The notes under the pieces are model-generated. The model was given only the letters and a program-made list of their open reading frames with translations. It did no database searches and was not told where the DNA came from. A stretch of DNA of 64,000 bases, taken from the NCBI RefSeq assembly GCF_014653695.1, contig NZ_BNAR01000004.1, positions 514,645 to 578,644 of the forward strand, read 5' to 3'. The position numbers and the translations under genes were made by a program. Shown piece after piece: positions 1 through 10,800 of the stretch. The DNA is from Lentzea cavernae (lineage in GTDB: Bacteria > Actinomycetota > Actinomycetes > Mycobacteriales > Pseudonocardiaceae). Every line of letters starts with the position of its first letter. Position 1 is the stretch's first letter.

Positions 1-538
1 GCACCTCGCGCGGCAGGTTCGCGAAGAACCGTTGCACCAGAACGACGTTGAACGCGCTGGCGCCCGCCGGCAGCCACACCGCCCAGAACGTGTTGATCAT
101 CCCGGTGCGCACGACCGTCAGGTAAAGCGGCACCAGCAGCACGATCGACGGGACGAACAGCGTGCCGAGCACGACGGCGGTGACGAGCTTCCCGTAGCGG
201 GGCCGCAGGATCGCCAGCGCGTAGCCGGCCGTGGTGGCCACGACGAGCTGCACCAGCCACGACCCGGCGGCGATGACCACGGTGTTGAGGAAGTACCTGC
301 CGATCTCCACCCGCGTCCACGCGGTGACGAGGTTGGTCAGGTCGACGCCGGTGGGGAAGATCGCCAGCGGTGTGCGCAGCGTGTCCTGCGTCGGCGTGAT
401 CGCGGCCTTCGCCAGCCACAGCACCGGCCCGAGCCCGGCGAGAAGCAGCCCGCCCAGCAACAGGGTCTGCACGGCGCGCACCGTCCGGCGGATCGCCGGG
501 GTGGCCCGTTCCGACGGGGAGATCAGCCCGCGGCTCAT
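1..538 (-). CDS. Carbohydrate ABC transporter permease (MalG type), 3' end outside the window
   Basis: This is the second inner-membrane permease of a CUT1-family sugar importer. The start ATG at 538-536 overlaps the stop of the preceding permease in an ATGA junction, so the two are translationally coupled. The visible 179 residues show a first membrane helix (about residues 24-44, rich in Leu and Gly), then a periplasmic stretch with FPTGVDLTNL, and further helices from about residue 85. The end reads FNVVLVQRFFANLPRE, the usual MalG segment just before the EAA loop that docks on the ATPase. The EAA loop and C-terminus lie beyond position 1. No ATPase gene is visible for this importer in the window; a shared MsiK-type ATPase is likely. 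Substrate is inferred from the GH13 gene at the head of the operon. Confidence 0.9.
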   Translation of the reverse strand, partial: MSRGLISPSERATPAIRRTVRAVQTLLLGGLLLAGLGPVLWLAKAAITPTQDTLRTPLAIFPTGVDLTNLVTAWTRVEIGRYFLNTVVIAAGSWLVQLVVATTAGYALAILRPRYGKLVTAVVLGTLFVPSIVLLVPLYLTVVRTGMINTFWAVWLPAGASAFNVVLVQRFFANLPREV

Positions 539-1497
539 GACGCGCTCCAGGACTTGGTCGCCTTCAGGTAGAGCGCCGAGAGCACGGCCAGGACGGCGGC
601 GAGCATGATGCTCAACGCGGTCGCGGCGCCGTAGTCCCCGCCGAGGCTGCTGGCGAAGGCGTAGTCGTAGATCAGCAGCAGGATCGTCATCGTCGAGTTC
701 GCGGGACCGCCGCCGGTGAACAGGAACGGTTCGAGGAACACCTGCGCGGTGCCGATGATCTGCAGGATGAACGTCACCAGCAGCACACCGCGCAGCCGCG
801 GCAGCGTCACGTGCCAGATCTTGCGCCAGATCCCCGCGCCGTCGATCTCGGCGGCCTCGTACTGGTCGGCGGGCACCCCGGCCAGCGCGGCCAGGTAGAT
901 GATCACGGTGCCGCCCGCCGCGGCCCAGGTCGCCTCGAGCACCAGCGCGGGCATGGCGCTGCCGGCGTCCTGCAACCACTGCCACGGTCCCAGCCCGGCC
1001 CAGCCGAGCACGGTGTTGAACACCCCGGACGGACTGGCGTCGTAGAAGAACTTCCACAGCAGCACCGCCACCACCGGCGGCACGACCACCGGCAGGTAGG
1101 CCAGCGCGCTGAACAGGCCGCGGCGGGCCCGGACCTCGCTGATCAGCACGGCGGCGACCAGCGGAATCGGATACCCGAACACCAGCGCCAGCACCGCGAA
1201 CCACAGCGTGTTGCCGACCGCCGTCCACAGGAGAGGGTCGTCGAGCACCTGCGCGAAGTTGTCCAGGCCGACGAACGTCACCGGCCCGACGAGGTTCGTC
1301 CGCTGGAAGCTCATCACCACCGACTGCACGATCGGCGCCCACGAGAACACCCCGAAGACCACCAGCAGCGGCACCAGGAACAGCAGGGTGGTCAGTCCGC
1401 CGCGGCGGACCCACGTGACGGGCGTTCGCCTCCGGCGGGGCCGGGCGGGCGGTGGCGGGACGACCGCCACCGCGCGAACCGGGGACTGGACGGCCAC
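535..1497 (-). CDS. Carbohydrate ABC transporter permease (MalF type)
   Basis: A 320-residue membrane protein and the first permease of the importer. A proline- and arginine-rich cytoplasmic N-terminus of about 35 residues (PPPPARPRRRRTPV) precedes a strong helix, and about six hydrophobic segments follow. Near residues 215-235 is the EAA-type loop with YEAAEIDGAGIWRKIWHVTLP, which contacts the ATPase in this family. TGGGPANSTMTILLLIYDYAF is the conserved MalF C-terminal stretch. It starts 3 bases after the binding-protein stop codon and ends overlapping the next permease by 4 bases, so it sits in the middle of an operon running GH13, binding protein, MalF, MalG. Confidence 0.93.
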   Translation of the reverse strand: MAVQSPVRAVAVVPPPPARPRRRRTPVTWVRRGGLTTLLFLVPLLVVFGVFSWAPIVQSVVMSFQRTNLVGPVTFVGLDNFAQVLDDPLLWTAVGNTLWFAVLALVFGYPIPLVAAVLISEVRARRGLFSALAYLPVVVPPVVAVLLWKFFYDASPSGVFNTVLGWAGLGPWQWLQDAGSAMPALVLEATWAAAGGTVIIYLAALAGVPADQYEAAEIDGAGIWRKIWHVTLPRLRGVLLVTFILQIIGTAQVFLEPFLFTGGGPANSTMTILLLIYDYAFASSLGGDYGAATALSIMLAAVLAVLSALYLKATKSWSAS

Positions 1498-1500
1498 CGC

Positions 1501-2865
1501 TCAGCCCCGGCCGATCGTGGCCTGCGCGTCGGCGTCGGCCGCCTTCAACAGCGCGGCGACGTCCGCACCCCGGTCGGTCAGCAACTTCTGCACCGTCGTG
1601 TCCAGGATCTTGTAGACCTCCTGGGTCGACTTCGTGGGCTCGGTGACCAACGGCTGGTCGAACATGGCGTCGGTGTAGGGCTTCATCTGCTGCAGCGGCA
1701 CGTTCACGTACTGCTTGACCCACTCCTGCTGCTTGTCGTAGGTGGCGCGGTCCACCACCGGCAGCGCGGGCACACCAACAGGCTGCTTGGTGTCGGAGAG
1801 CGTCTTCGCGTCGGCGACCGCCGCGTCCTGGTTCGTCAGCTTGCCCATGTAGTAGAAGTCGATCCACTTCACGGCGGCGTCCTTGCCCCGGTCCCCCGCG
1901 TTCGGGCTGACGACCGCCAGCGTCCCGCCACCGAGCACACCCGCCTCGGGCTTGTCCGCCAACGGCAGCGCGGCCACGCCGTAGTCGGCGGGCTTGAGGC
2001 CGTTCTGGGTGAGCAGGTTGCCGTAGTTGCCGCCACCCGACACGTACATCCCGATGCGGCCGGCGGCGAAGTCCTGGTTGATGCCCGCCCAGTCGTAGAG
2101 GAAGTTGGCGCCCATCGAGTTGTCGTCCCACCGCATGGCGCGCAACGTGGTCAGGACCTCGGTCATCTCCGGGGTGTCGACGGTGGCCTCGGCCTTGTCG
2201 CCGTCGACCTTCTCGGTGCGCCCGCCGAAGGCGTAGTCCAGCGTCGTGAGGATCCACCCGCCGGTGTTGCCCTGGGTCATCTGCGCGTAGCCGGCCTGAC
2301 CGGTGCGCTCGGTGATCTGCTTGGCCGCGGCGCGCACCTCGGCCCACGACGTCGGCGGCTTGTCCGGGTCCAGCCCGGCCTGGGTGAACAGGGTGCGGTT
2401 GTAGTGCAAGGCCTGGCCGTAAGCCGCGATCGGCACCGCCCACTGCTTGCCGTCCGCCGCCTGACCCGCCTTCGCGACGGTCGGGTTGAGCCCCGAGGCG
2501 TAGGGCAGTGCGGCGACGCGGGAGCTGATGTCCGCGATCTGCTTGCGCTCGATGAGCCCCCGCCCGTCGGTGAACGGCACGGTCAGCACGTCCGGCGCGG
2601 TACCACCCGCCAACTGCGCGGTGAACGTCGCCGCCGTCCAGGTGTACTCCTGGGGCTTCACGTCGACGTCGGGGTTGACCTGCTCGAACTGGGCGACGCG
2701 GGCGTTGAACGCCTCGATCGCCTTGCCCTCGAGCCCGGCGTCCATGGCGACGGTCAGGACGACCTTGCCGTCGGCGTTGAGCTCGTCGTCGGGGCTGGAG
2801 CCGCACGCGGTGATCACCAGCGGCAGGAGGAGGGCGGCGGCGAGTGGTGAACGGTGGGACTTCAT
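1501..2865 (-). CDS. Extracellular sugar-binding lipoprotein of ABC importer
   Basis: A 454-residue solute-binding protein of family 1. The start ATG at 2865 is chosen because it follows a GGGAGAG ribosome site and opens a lipoprotein signal peptide: a basic start, a Leu/Ala core and the lipobox VITAC with Cys21 as the lipidated residue. A longer open frame upstream runs through the end of the GH13 gene and is not needed. [18 protein letters not shown] (about residues 94-111) and the [20 protein letters not shown] segment are typical of maltose/oligosaccharide-binding proteins. It is 17 bases downstream of the GH13 gene and just before the permeases. It would capture an alpha-glucoside or related oligosaccharide; the exact ligand cannot be read from sequence. 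Confidence 0.93.
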   Translation of the reverse strand: MKSHRSPLAAALLLPLVITACGSSPDDELNADGKVVLTVAMDAGLEGKAIEAFNARVAQFEQVNPDVDVKPQEYTWTAATFTAQLAGGTAPDVLTVPFTDGRGLIERKQIADISSRVAALPYASGLNPTVAKAGQAADGKQWAVPIAAYGQALHYNRTLFTQAGLDPDKPPTSWAEVRAAAKQITERTGQAGYAQMTQGNTGGWILTTLDYAFGGRTEKVDGDKAEATVDTPEMTEVLTTLRAMRWDDNSMGANFLYDWAGINQDFAAGRIGMYVSGGGNYGNLLTQNGLKPADYGVAALPLADKPEAGVLGGGTLAVVSPNAGDRGKDAAVKWIDFYYMGKLTNQDAAVADAKTLSDTKQPVGVPALPVVDRATYDKQQEWVKQYVNVPLQQMKPYTDAMFDQPLVTEPTKSTQEVYKILDTTVQKLLTDRGADVAALLKAADADAQATIGRG

Positions 2866-2882
2866 CGTCTCTCCCGGGGGAA

Positions 2883-4694
2883 CTACGCGCGCAGCCACGC
2901 GGCGGCGTCGGTGGGCAGGCGGGTCCCGTCGAGCGGGACGCTGGTGGGTGGGGTGGCGGTGGGCTGGGTGGTGGCGAGGGGCGTGCCGGTGACCTGGGCG
3001 GTGGAGAGCAGCGCGCTGGTGGGCGGCGTGTTGCTGGGCGGGGCGACCGTGGCCTGGGCGGTGGAGAGCGGCGTGCCGGTGGGCTGGGTGCCGGTGAGCG
3101 GGGCGGCCGCAGCTTGCGCGGTGGTGAGCGGAGCGCTGGTGATCAACACCTCCCGGTGCGGAGGCAGCACGAGCGGGTCGGGCCCGAAGTTGACCACGCA
3201 CACCACGTCGTCGCGCCGGAACGCGATCGCGTCAGGCCCGAGGTCGACCCACTCGAAGGCCTCCCCCCGCAACCCGGCCTCGCCTCGCCTCAACGCCAGC
3301 ACGGACCGGTAGAGCGAGAGCATCGACGCGGGGTCGCTCCCCTGAGCCTCGACCGACAACTCGCCCCACCCAACGGGTTGCGGCAACCACGGAAGCTGCC
3401 CGTCCTGCGGCCCGAAACCGTGCGAGCGACCCTCCCTGTTCCACGGCAACGGAACGCGACACCCGTCACGGCCGGGGTCCACGCCTCCGGAGCGGAAGTG
3501 CATCGGGTCCTGCAGCACGTCCAGCGGCAGGTCCTCGACCTCCGGCAGGCCCAGTTCGTCACCCTGGTAGAGGTAGAGCGCGCCGGGCAGTGCCGCCGTC
3601 AGCAACGCCGCCGCCCGCGCCCGCCGCTCCCCCAGCTCCAGATCAGTGGGTTGACCGAAGCGCTTGGCCAGGAAGGAGAACGAGGTCTCGGAGCGGCCGT
3701 AACGGGTCACCGGGCGGGTCACGTCGTGGTTGGACAGCACCCACGTCGCGGGCGCCCCGACGGGTGCGTGGGCGTCCAAAGTGGATACGATCGAGTCGCG
3801 GAGCTCCTTGGCGTCCCAGGGGCGGCCCATGAAGTCGAAGTTGAACGCCGAGTGCATCTCGTCGGCGCGCAGGTAGCGGGCGAAGCGCTTCTGGTCGTCC
3901 AGCCACACCTCGCCGACGAGCACGCGCGGTTCGGCGTAGGAGTCGGCGACGGCGCGCCAGCCGCGGTAGATGTCGTGCAGCTCGTCGCGGTCGATGAACG
4001 GGTGCTCGCCGGCGGCGTAGGTCTCCGGCACCTCGGGCAGTGCGGGGTCCTTGACCGGCATGGACGCCGAGTCGACGCGGATGCCCGCCACGCCGCGGTC
4101 GAACCAGAACCGCAGCACGTCCTCGTGTTCGCGGCGCACGTCGGGGTGGTTCCAGTTGAGGTCGGGCTGCTCCGGTGCGAACAGGTGCAGGTACCACTGA
4201 CCATCGGGAACGCGCGTCCAGGTGCCTCCCGCGAAGCTCGACCGCCAGTTCGTCGGGGGCAGTTCGCCGTGCTCGCCCCCGCCTTCGCGGAACCAGAAGC
4301 GCTCGCGTTCGGGCGAGCCCGGACCCGCGGCCAGCGCCGCCTGGAACCAGGCGTGGTCGCTGGAGACGTGGTTGGGCACCACGTCGACGATGGTGCGGAT
4401 GCCGAGCGCGGCGGCGTCGGCGATGAGCGCCTCGGCGTCGGCCAGGGTGCCGAAGGCGGGGTCGATGGCGCGGTAGTCGGCGACGTCGTAGCCGCCGTCG
4501 GCCATCGGCGAGAGGTACCAGGGCGTGAACCAGATGGCGTCGACGCCCAGGTCGCGCAGGTGGCCCAGGTGGGCGCGCACGCCGGCGAGGTCGCCGGTCC
4601 CGTCGCCGTCCGCGTCGGCGAAGCTGCGCGGGTAGATCTGGTAGATCACCGCGTCACGCCACCAGGGCGCGGGCGGAGGCAGGTCCGTCGTCAC
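2883..4694 (-). CDS. GH13 alpha-glucosidase with a repeat insertion near the C-terminus
   Basis: A 603-residue cytoplasmic glycoside hydrolase of the oligo-1,6-/alpha-glucosidase group. It has no signal peptide and starts with [15 protein letters not shown], the usual first strand of the barrel. Catalytic residues by motif are Asp208 (GIRVDSA), Glu262 (LVGEVW) and Asp324 (SNHD). [11 protein letters not shown] at 101-111 is conserved region I. It would hydrolyse sugars brought in by the importer encoded just downstream. The odd part is residues 521-590: seven 10-residue units rich in Thr, Pro, Ala and Gln sit between the last beta-strand of the C domain (EVLITS) and the normal family ending ([14 protein letters not shown]). 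They make the protein about 60-70 residues longer than usual. The divergent LacI gene at 4840 and the operator at 4761 probably control it. Confidence 0.93.
   Translation of the reverse strand: MTTDLPPPAPWWRDAVIYQIYPRSFADADGDGTGDLAGVRAHLGHLRDLGVDAIWFTPWYLSPMADGGYDVADYRAIDPAFGTLADAEALIADAAALGIRTIVDVVPNHVSSDHAWFQAALAAGPGSPERERFWFREGGGEHGELPPTNWRSSFAGGTWTRVPDGQWYLHLFAPEQPDLNWNHPDVRREHEDVLRFWFDRGVAGIRVDSASMPVKDPALPEVPETYAAGEHPFIDRDELHDIYRGWRAVADSYAEPRVLVGEVWLDDQKRFARYLRADEMHSAFNFDFMGRPWDAKELRDSIVSTLDAHAPVGAPATWVLSNHDVTRPVTRYGRSETSFSFLAKRFGQPTDLELGERRARAAALLTAALPGALYLYQGDELGLPEVEDLPLDVLQDPMHFRSGGVDPGRDGCRVPLPWNREGRSHGFGPQDGQLPWLPQPVGWGELSVEAQGSDPASMLSLYRSVLALRRGEAGLRGEAFEWVDLGPDAIAFRRDDVVCVVNFGPDPLVLPPHREVLITSAPLTTAQAAAAPLTGTQPTGTPLSTAQATVAPPSNTPPTSALLSTAQVTGTPLATTQPTATPPTSVPLDGTRLPTDAAAWLRA
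2925..3134 (-). repeat. Seven-unit 30-bp minisatellite inside the GH13 gene
   Basis: Seven in-frame 30-bp units encode degenerate decapeptides such as [40 protein letters not shown] and [10 protein letters not shown]. Unit length is exact through the array, while the sequence has drifted between copies. It interrupts the short loop before the final strand of the GH13 C domain, so it is probably a tolerated loop expansion. The unit count may vary between strains through slippage or recombination; that is inference. Confidence 0.85.
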
Positions 4695-4760
4695 GGTGCG
4701 ATTCCCCTCGTTCGAGTCCAGACACGCGACAGCTCGCCGATCATCGCTGATCAGAGTAGG

Positions 4761-4772
4761 TATAGCGCTATA
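4761..4772. promoter_or_regulatory. LacI-type operator TATAGCGCTATA
   Basis: A perfect 12-bp palindrome with central CG, the usual core of LacI-family operators. It lies in the 145-bp gap between the divergent GH13 gene (start 4694) and the lacI gene (start 4840). A weaker inverted repeat, GATCA-4-TGATC at 4739-4752, is just beside it. The position suggests joint repression of the uptake operon and of the regulator itself. Confidence 0.65.
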
Positions 4773-4839
4773 TCTGCGTGGTGTGGAAAGCTAGCCTGCG
4801 GCACGGAGGGTGTCAACGACGGAAATCGGAGGACTGCGC

Positions 4840-5859
4840 TTGCGGGTCACCCTGAAGGACATCGCGGAGGCGGCGGGCGTCAGCGTGATGACCGTGTCCA
4901 ACGTGATCAACGGCAAGAGCGCGCGGGTCTCGACCGAGACCATCGAGCGCGTGCGCCGGATCATCGACGAACGCGGGTACGTGCCGAGCGCGTCGGCGCG
5001 CAGCCTCGCGGCCAACCAGTCCAGGCTGGTCGGACTGCTGGTGCCCGCGGCCAGCGAGGACAGCCTCGCGATCAGCCCGCACAACATCGCGATCATCGGC
5101 CAGATCGAGCGCAGGCTCCGCAAACGCGGCTACCACCTGCTGCTGCGGGGCGTCTCCGACACCTCGGAGATCGGCGAGGCGCTGCGCTCCTGGAGCCTCG
5201 ACGGCGCGGTGCTGCTGGGCTTCCTGGACGAGGAGATCGCCGACCTCCGCCGCCAGGTCACCGGCACCACACCCGTCCTGGCGATCGACAGCTACGCCGA
5301 CAACCCGCTGACCACCGGCGTGCGCTCCGACGACTTCACCGGCGCCCGCCTCGCCGCCGCGCACCTGCTCTCCCTGGGACACCGCAGGATCGTCTTCGCC
5401 GGCCCGTCGTTCACCGACGTCGGCGTGGTGCACGAACGCTTCCTGGGCTTCCAGAAGGCGTTCGAAGAGGCCGGTCTGTCCACTGCGGACTGTCCTGTCG
5501 AGACCCTGAACACCACCCACGACAACGGCGTCGCCCTCGGCAGGCGCTGGCTCGACGCCCACCCGGACGCGACCGCCGTGTTCGCCACCGCGGACATCCT
5601 GGCGATCGGCGTCATCGAGGGCATGATCGACGCGGGCATCGGCGTCCCGGACCAGGTGTCGGTGGTCGGCTTCGACGACCTCGACCTCAGCGCCTACATC
5701 ACGCCGAAGCTGACCACCATCGCGCAGGACATCGTCGGCAAGGCCACCCACGCCGTCGACCGCCTGCTCACCCTGATCGACGGCGGCGAGCGCCCGGCCG
5801 AGCACCTGGTGCTGGACGTGCGCCTGGTGACCCGCAACTCGACGGCACCACCGCGCTAG
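4840..5859 (+). CDS. LacI family transcriptional regulator
   Basis: A 339-residue repressor. The helix-turn-helix is at the extreme N-terminus ([23 protein letters not shown]), followed by the hinge and a periplasmic-binding-type effector domain ([10 protein letters not shown] to [22 protein letters not shown]). I place the start at TTG 4840, six bases after GGAGGA at 4828-4833. An in-frame GTG at 4810 has its GGAGG directly adjacent, which is too close to serve it. The gene diverges from the GH13 uptake operon and very likely controls it through the palindrome at 4761-4772. Its TAG stop shares the bases CTAG (5856-5859) with the stop codon of the convergent regulator gene. Confidence 0.93.
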   Translation: MRVTLKDIAEAAGVSVMTVSNVINGKSARVSTETIERVRRIIDERGYVPSASARSLAANQSRLVGLLVPAASEDSLAISPHNIAIIGQIERRLRKRGYHLLLRGVSDTSEIGEALRSWSLDGAVLLGFLDEEIADLRRQVTGTTPVLAIDSYADNPLTTGVRSDDFTGARLAAAHLLSLGHRRIVFAGPSFTDVGVVHERFLGFQKAFEEAGLSTADCPVETLNTTHDNGVALGRRWLDAHPDATAVFATADILAIGVIEGMIDAGIGVPDQVSVVGFDDLDLSAYITPKLTTIAQDIVGKATHAVDRLLTLIDGGERPAEHLVLDVRLVTRNSTAPPR

Positions 5860-7691
5860 CGGTCCCCGACCGACCGGAGCCGGGGCGCGGTCACCGGTGG
5901 CACCAGGTCGGCCGAACGCAGACGTCCGTACTCCCGCAGCACGCCCAGCATCCGGTAGCGGGCCCGCAGGCCGCTGGTGTCCGCGACGAGGACCGACTTG
6001 TGCACCAGTCCGGCCAGCAACCCCACGACGTCACCGCGAGGGACGCCGTGGACGACGCACGCGCGTTCGGCCTCCCCGAGGTCGAACGCACCGGAGATCA
6101 CCGCCAACCGGGCCCACAGCGACCGCTCCGACTCGGAGCACAGGTTCCAGCTGCGGTCGACCGAGCGGCGCAACGACCACGGTCCGGCCGGGTCGTCGAG
6201 CAACGAGAACAGGTCGTCGATCCGCTCGACGGCGTCGCGCAGGGACAGGACGCCCAACCGCCTCGCGGCCAGTTCGATCGCCAACGGGAGCCCGTCGAGC
6301 CGCTCGCACAGCACCCGCACGTCGTGCCAGTCGCGCTGGGAGATCTCGAAACCCGGCACCGCCGCCGACGCCCGGTCCAGCAACAGCTCCACCGACTCGC
6401 AGCCGGCCGGTGACCGGCGGTCTCCCGGTGGCACGGCCAGCGGCGCGACGACCGCCACGTGTTCACCGGGCCGCCCGAGGCGGTGCCGGCTGGTGACGAG
6501 GACCCGCACCCAGGGCAGCGCCCGCAGCAAACCGGTCACCACCTCCGCGGCCTCGTCGAGCGAGGACTCGCAGTTGTCGAGGACCAGCAACGCGCGCTCG
6601 CCGCGCAGGTGCTCGACGATGGCGGCCCGATCATCACCGCCCGGTTCCACCGGCACGCCCAGCGCGGTGGCGAGCGCCCGGCCGACGCCGCCGGACCCGT
6701 CCGGCGCGGCGAGGTCGACGACGCACGTTCCGGCGTGCTGGACCGCGAGTTCCTGGACCAGCCGGGACTTCCCCACCCCGCACGCTCCGGTGAGGGTGAT
6801 CAGGCGTTCCGACTCCAGCAGCCGGCGGAGGTGGGCGAGTTCCTCCTGCCGCCCGATGAACGTCGTCGTCGTAGCCCCCGGATCGCTGACGGCACGAGGA
6901 CGGCCGACCACTGGCGGCGCGGCGTCGTCCGGCACCCCGCGCAGCAACTCGGGGTCGGCGGCCAGGACCCGCTGGAACAGATCGGTCAGCTCCGCACCGG
7001 GACTGACGCCCAGGTCCTCGGAGAGCACGGCGCGGACGTCGTGGAAACACCTCAACGCGTCACCCTGCCGGCCCGCCCGGTAGAGCGCCAAGACGCGTTG
7101 CGCCCAGAACCGTTCCCGCCACGGGTGGGCGGCCGTCAGCTCACGCAACTCCGGCAGCACCTCCCCGTGCCGTCCCAGCTCCACGTCGAGGTCGATGCGG
7201 AGCTCGATCGCGTCGAGGCGCTTCTCGGCCAACGCCGGCACCACGTCGCGCTGCAACTTCTCGGACGGCACGTCCAGCAACGGCTGAGCCCGCCACAGAC
7301 CGGTCGCCGTGCGCAGCAACTCCGACGCCCGCGACGCGTCCCCCGTCCCGGCGAGGTGCCGGGCCTGCGCGGTCAGCGCGTCGAAGCGGTGCAGATCGCA
7401 GGCCCCTTCGCCGACGTTGATCCGATAGCCCGCGGCGTGGGTGGTCACCGGGCCGTCCGCGCCGGCCAGCGTGCGGCGCAGGCGCAGCACGTAGTTCTGC
7501 AGCGTGTTCCGCGCACCACCGGGCGGCTGCCCGTCCCACATGCGGGCCATCAACTCGTCGATCGGAACCACCTGGTTCGCGTCGACCAGCAACGCGGCCA
7601 GCAACGCCCGCTGCTTCGCCGCCCTGATCGGGACCGGCTGCCCGTCGCGCCGCACTTCCAGCGAACCGAGCACGTTGAACTGGAAACCCAT
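5856..7691 (-). CDS. AfsR/SARP-type regulator with ATPase domain, no TPR tail
   Basis: A 611-residue transcription factor. An OmpR-like winged helix covers about residues 1-95 ([13 protein letters not shown], then [13 protein letters not shown]), and the bacterial transcriptional activation domain (BTAD) about 100-245 ([11 protein letters not shown] to DLFQRVL). An NB-ARC-type ATPase follows, with Walker [10 protein letters not shown] near residue 310 and [14 protein letters not shown] farther on. It ends after the winged-helix region of the ATPase ([12 protein letters not shown]), so unlike classical AfsR it lacks a TPR array. Start ATG 7691 is chosen over one 20 codons upstream because family members begin with this FxVLGxLEV strand. 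It is divergent from a second AfsR-like gene at 7892, and its stop overlaps that of the lacI gene. Targets are unknown; no biosynthetic cluster adjoins. Confidence 0.88.
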   Translation of the reverse strand: MGFQFNVLGSLEVRRDGQPVPIRAAKQRALLAALLVDANQVVPIDELMARMWDGQPPGGARNTLQNYVLRLRRTLAGADGPVTTHAAGYRINVGEGACDLHRFDALTAQARHLAGTGDASRASELLRTATGLWRAQPLLDVPSEKLQRDVVPALAEKRLDAIELRIDLDVELGRHGEVLPELRELTAAHPWRERFWAQRVLALYRAGRQGDALRCFHDVRAVLSEDLGVSPGAELTDLFQRVLAADPELLRGVPDDAAPPVVGRPRAVSDPGATTTTFIGRQEELAHLRRLLESERLITLTGACGVGKSRLVQELAVQHAGTCVVDLAAPDGSGGVGRALATALGVPVEPGGDDRAAIVEHLRGERALLVLDNCESSLDEAAEVVTGLLRALPWVRVLVTSRHRLGRPGEHVAVVAPLAVPPGDRRSPAGCESVELLLDRASAAVPGFEISQRDWHDVRVLCERLDGLPLAIELAARRLGVLSLRDAVERIDDLFSLLDDPAGPWSLRRSVDRSWNLCSESERSLWARLAVISGAFDLGEAERACVVHGVPRGDVVGLLAGLVHKSVLVADTSGLRARYRMLGVLREYGRLRSADLVPPVTAPRLRSVGDR

Positions 7692-7891
7692 ACCGACTCG
7701 TTCCCCCCAGAACTCGTGTGCCGAAGGGCACCGTGCCTGACGGGTCCACACGGGAGATACACGAAGTCGTATGAGTCCCTCGCGGGACGGTCACGCCGTC
7801 AGCTCCCGGAGCGGGTCGATCCCGCTAGAGTCGTCCTCACCGGACTCGCACGTCCGGCGCACCTGGGTGGCATCGCGAAGACGGGGGGCGG

Positions 7892-10800
7892 ATGCGGCTG
7901 CGCGTGCTCGGTCCCTTGGAGGCCCGCGACGGCGACGAGCGCCCACTGCGACTGGGGCGCGTCAAGGAGCGCGTGCTGCTGGCCATGCTCGTGCTGCGCG
8001 CGAACACGCTGTTGTCGAAGGACACCATCTGGACAGGGCTGTGGGGCGACGAGCCGCCGCGGTCCGCACCGGCCAACGTCTCCACCTACGTGTCGAACCT
8101 GCGCCGGCTCCTGGCGGCCGGCGGCGGCCGCGGTCCGGCACTCGAGACGCGGGCAGGTGGGTACCTGCTGGTCGCCGGCGCGGACGACCTCGACGTCCTG
8201 GTGTTCGAACGGCTGGTCGCGGAGGGCAGGCAGGCACAGGCCGAGGGCGGGCACGCCCTCGCCGCCGAGCGGCTGACCCGGGCCGCCGGCCTCTGGCGGG
8301 GGCCGGTGATGGACGGACTGCCCGCACCGGACGTGCTGCGGCCCGACATCGCCCGCCTCGAGGACCTGCGGCTGGCGGCGGTCGAGGCCGGTGTCGACAG
8401 CCGTCTCGAACTGGGGCAGCACGCCGAGCTCGTCAGCGAGCTCGCCGCGCTGACCGCCCGGCACAAGTTCCACGAAGGACTGTGGTGCCGGCGGATCCTC
8501 GCGCTGCACCGGTGCGGCCGGCAGAGCGAGGCGCTGGCCGCTTTCCACGAGGTGGAGGCGCTTCTGCGGGACCAGCTCGGGATCGAGCCCGGTGCCGCGT
8601 TGCGCGACCTGCACCAGAAGGTCCTCGACTCCGACCCCGGGCTCGACCCGCCCGCTCCGGCGGGCAGGCCGCCGGTCCGTCCCCGGCAGTTGCCCCCAGC
8701 GGTGCGGGGGTTCTCCGGCCGTGCGGGCGACCTGCGCTGGCTCGACCGCACGCTCGACGAGATGGCCTCCGCGGAGGCCTCGACCACAGCGGCGCTCGTC
8801 GGCACGGCCGGGGTGGGCAAGACCGCGCTGGCGGTGCACTGGGCGCACCGGGTGGCCGACCGGTTCCCCGGCGGGCAGCTCCACGCCGACCTGCGCGGGC
8901 ACGGCACCCACGAGTCCGCGGACCCGGCCGAGGTGCTCATCGCGTTCCTCCGCGCCCTGGGCGTGTCCGACGAGGCGATGCCGACCGGCGAACAGGCGCT
9001 GACGGCCACCTACCGGTCGCTCCTGGCGGGCCGGCGGGTCCTGGTGGTGCTGGACAACGCGGGTTCGGCCGAGCAGGTCCGCCCGTTGCTGCCGGGCGAC
9101 CCCGGCTGTCTGACCCTCGTCACGAGCCGTCGCCGGCTCACCGGCCTCGTGGCACTCGACGGCGCACGATCGCGGGTGGTGCAACGCCTGGACCCCACCG
9201 AGACGAACCAGCTGCTCGGGCGCCTCCTCGGAACCGACAGGGCCGAGGCCGAACCGGACGCGGTCGTCACGCTCGGGGACCTGTGCGCCCACCTCCCGCT
9301 GGCGCTGCGGCTGGCGGCGGCACGGCTCGTCAGCACCGATCTGTCGGTGGGTGACTACGTTTCCGGGTTCCGCCCGGCGAAGACGCTCGACCTGCTCGCG
9401 GTGGACGACGAGCCCAGTCCTGTCCGGACCGTGTTCGACGCGTCGTACGAGCCGCTGAACCCGGACGCCCAGCGGCTGTTCCGGTTGCTGGGGCTCGTGC
9501 CGGGGAACCACTTCACGCCCCGCGCCGCCGCCGCGCTGCTGGCGGTCGCCCCCGACCGCGCCGCGAAGGTGCTCGACGTCCTCATCGCGGCCAACATGGT
9601 GGAACGCAAGGCCTCCGAACAGTTCGCCATGCACGACCTCCTGCACCTCTACGCCGCGGAGAAGACCGACGACGAGGGCGCCACGGCGGTTCGCCGGCTG
9701 CTCGACGTCTACCTCCAGGACACCGGGACCGCCGTCGTCGCCCTGGGCGTGTCGCTCGTGCGGATGCCCGGTCCTGCTGCCGGCACCCACCTGCCGGAGC
9801 TCGAGATCGACGACATCACCGGTGCTCTGTCCTGGTTGGACGCTCATCGGGCACGACTGGTCGCCGCGGTCGCGCACGCCTGCGACCACGGCCCGCGGGA
9901 GTTCGCCTGGAGGCTGTGCGACCTGCTCCGCAGCTACTTCTGGCTCAGCCGCTGCGCTCCGGAATGGCTCGCCATCGGCGACGCCGCCGTGCGTGCAGCG
10001 CTGGCCGAAGGCGACGTCGAGGGTGAGATCGCGGCCAGGCACTGCCTCGGCGACGCGCACTGGAACCTCGGCGAGTACGAACGCGCGATCCACACGTACG
10101 AGCCGGCCATCGCGCTCTGCGACCGGGTCGACCTGCCGCAGCGGCACGTCGCCGTGCTGAACAGCCTCGGCTCCGTGCACCACGAGCTCGGCAACCCGGA
10201 CCAGGCCCTCACGTGGTTCCTCGAGGCCCTGGACGTGCAGGAGCGCAACGGACTGCCGGAAACGGGACTGCGCGCCAACATTGCGACCATCTACGAGGAG
10301 ATGGGCCGCCTCGCGGACGCGCTGCGGGAGCACACCCGCGTGCTGGCGGTCGAGCGCACCCCGGAGACCAAGCCCGCGCACGCCTTCAGCCTCGACGCGC
10401 TCGGCGTGATCCACGGTCTGACGGGACGGCTGGACCTGGCCTTCTCGTACAACTCCGAGGCGTTGGAGCTGCACCGCGAGGCGGGCAGCCGGGCAGGTGA
10501 GGCGAGTGCCCTGGAGAACCTGGCCTCGCTGCACCTGCGCCGCGACGAGCCTGCACTGGCGCTGGCCGGCGCGAAGGCCGCGCTGGCGATCGCCGAGGAG
10601 ATCGCCAACCCGCGGGTCGACGCGGCGAGCAGGACCATCGTCGCCAAGGCGCACCTGCACCTCGGCGACCACGCGGAGGCGGAGCGCTACTTCCGGCAGG
10701 GCGTGAGCCGCGCCAGGGCGCACCGCATGAGGTACCTCGAGGTGGACGCACTGCTCGGCCTCGCGGCCACCCTCCACGCCTCCGGCCGGTACGGGGTCGC

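Noticed and set aside
2925-3134. Possible CRISPR-like array because of regular 30-bp units
   Set aside because: Units are contiguous without spacers, in frame within a gene and degenerate; it is a coding minisatellite.
2844-6413. Open frame of 1189 codons on the plus strand
   Set aside because: It runs antisense to the GH13 and overlaps the lacI and SARP genes. Its translation is Arg/Gly/His-rich without any motif, the normal shadow of high-GC coding sequence.
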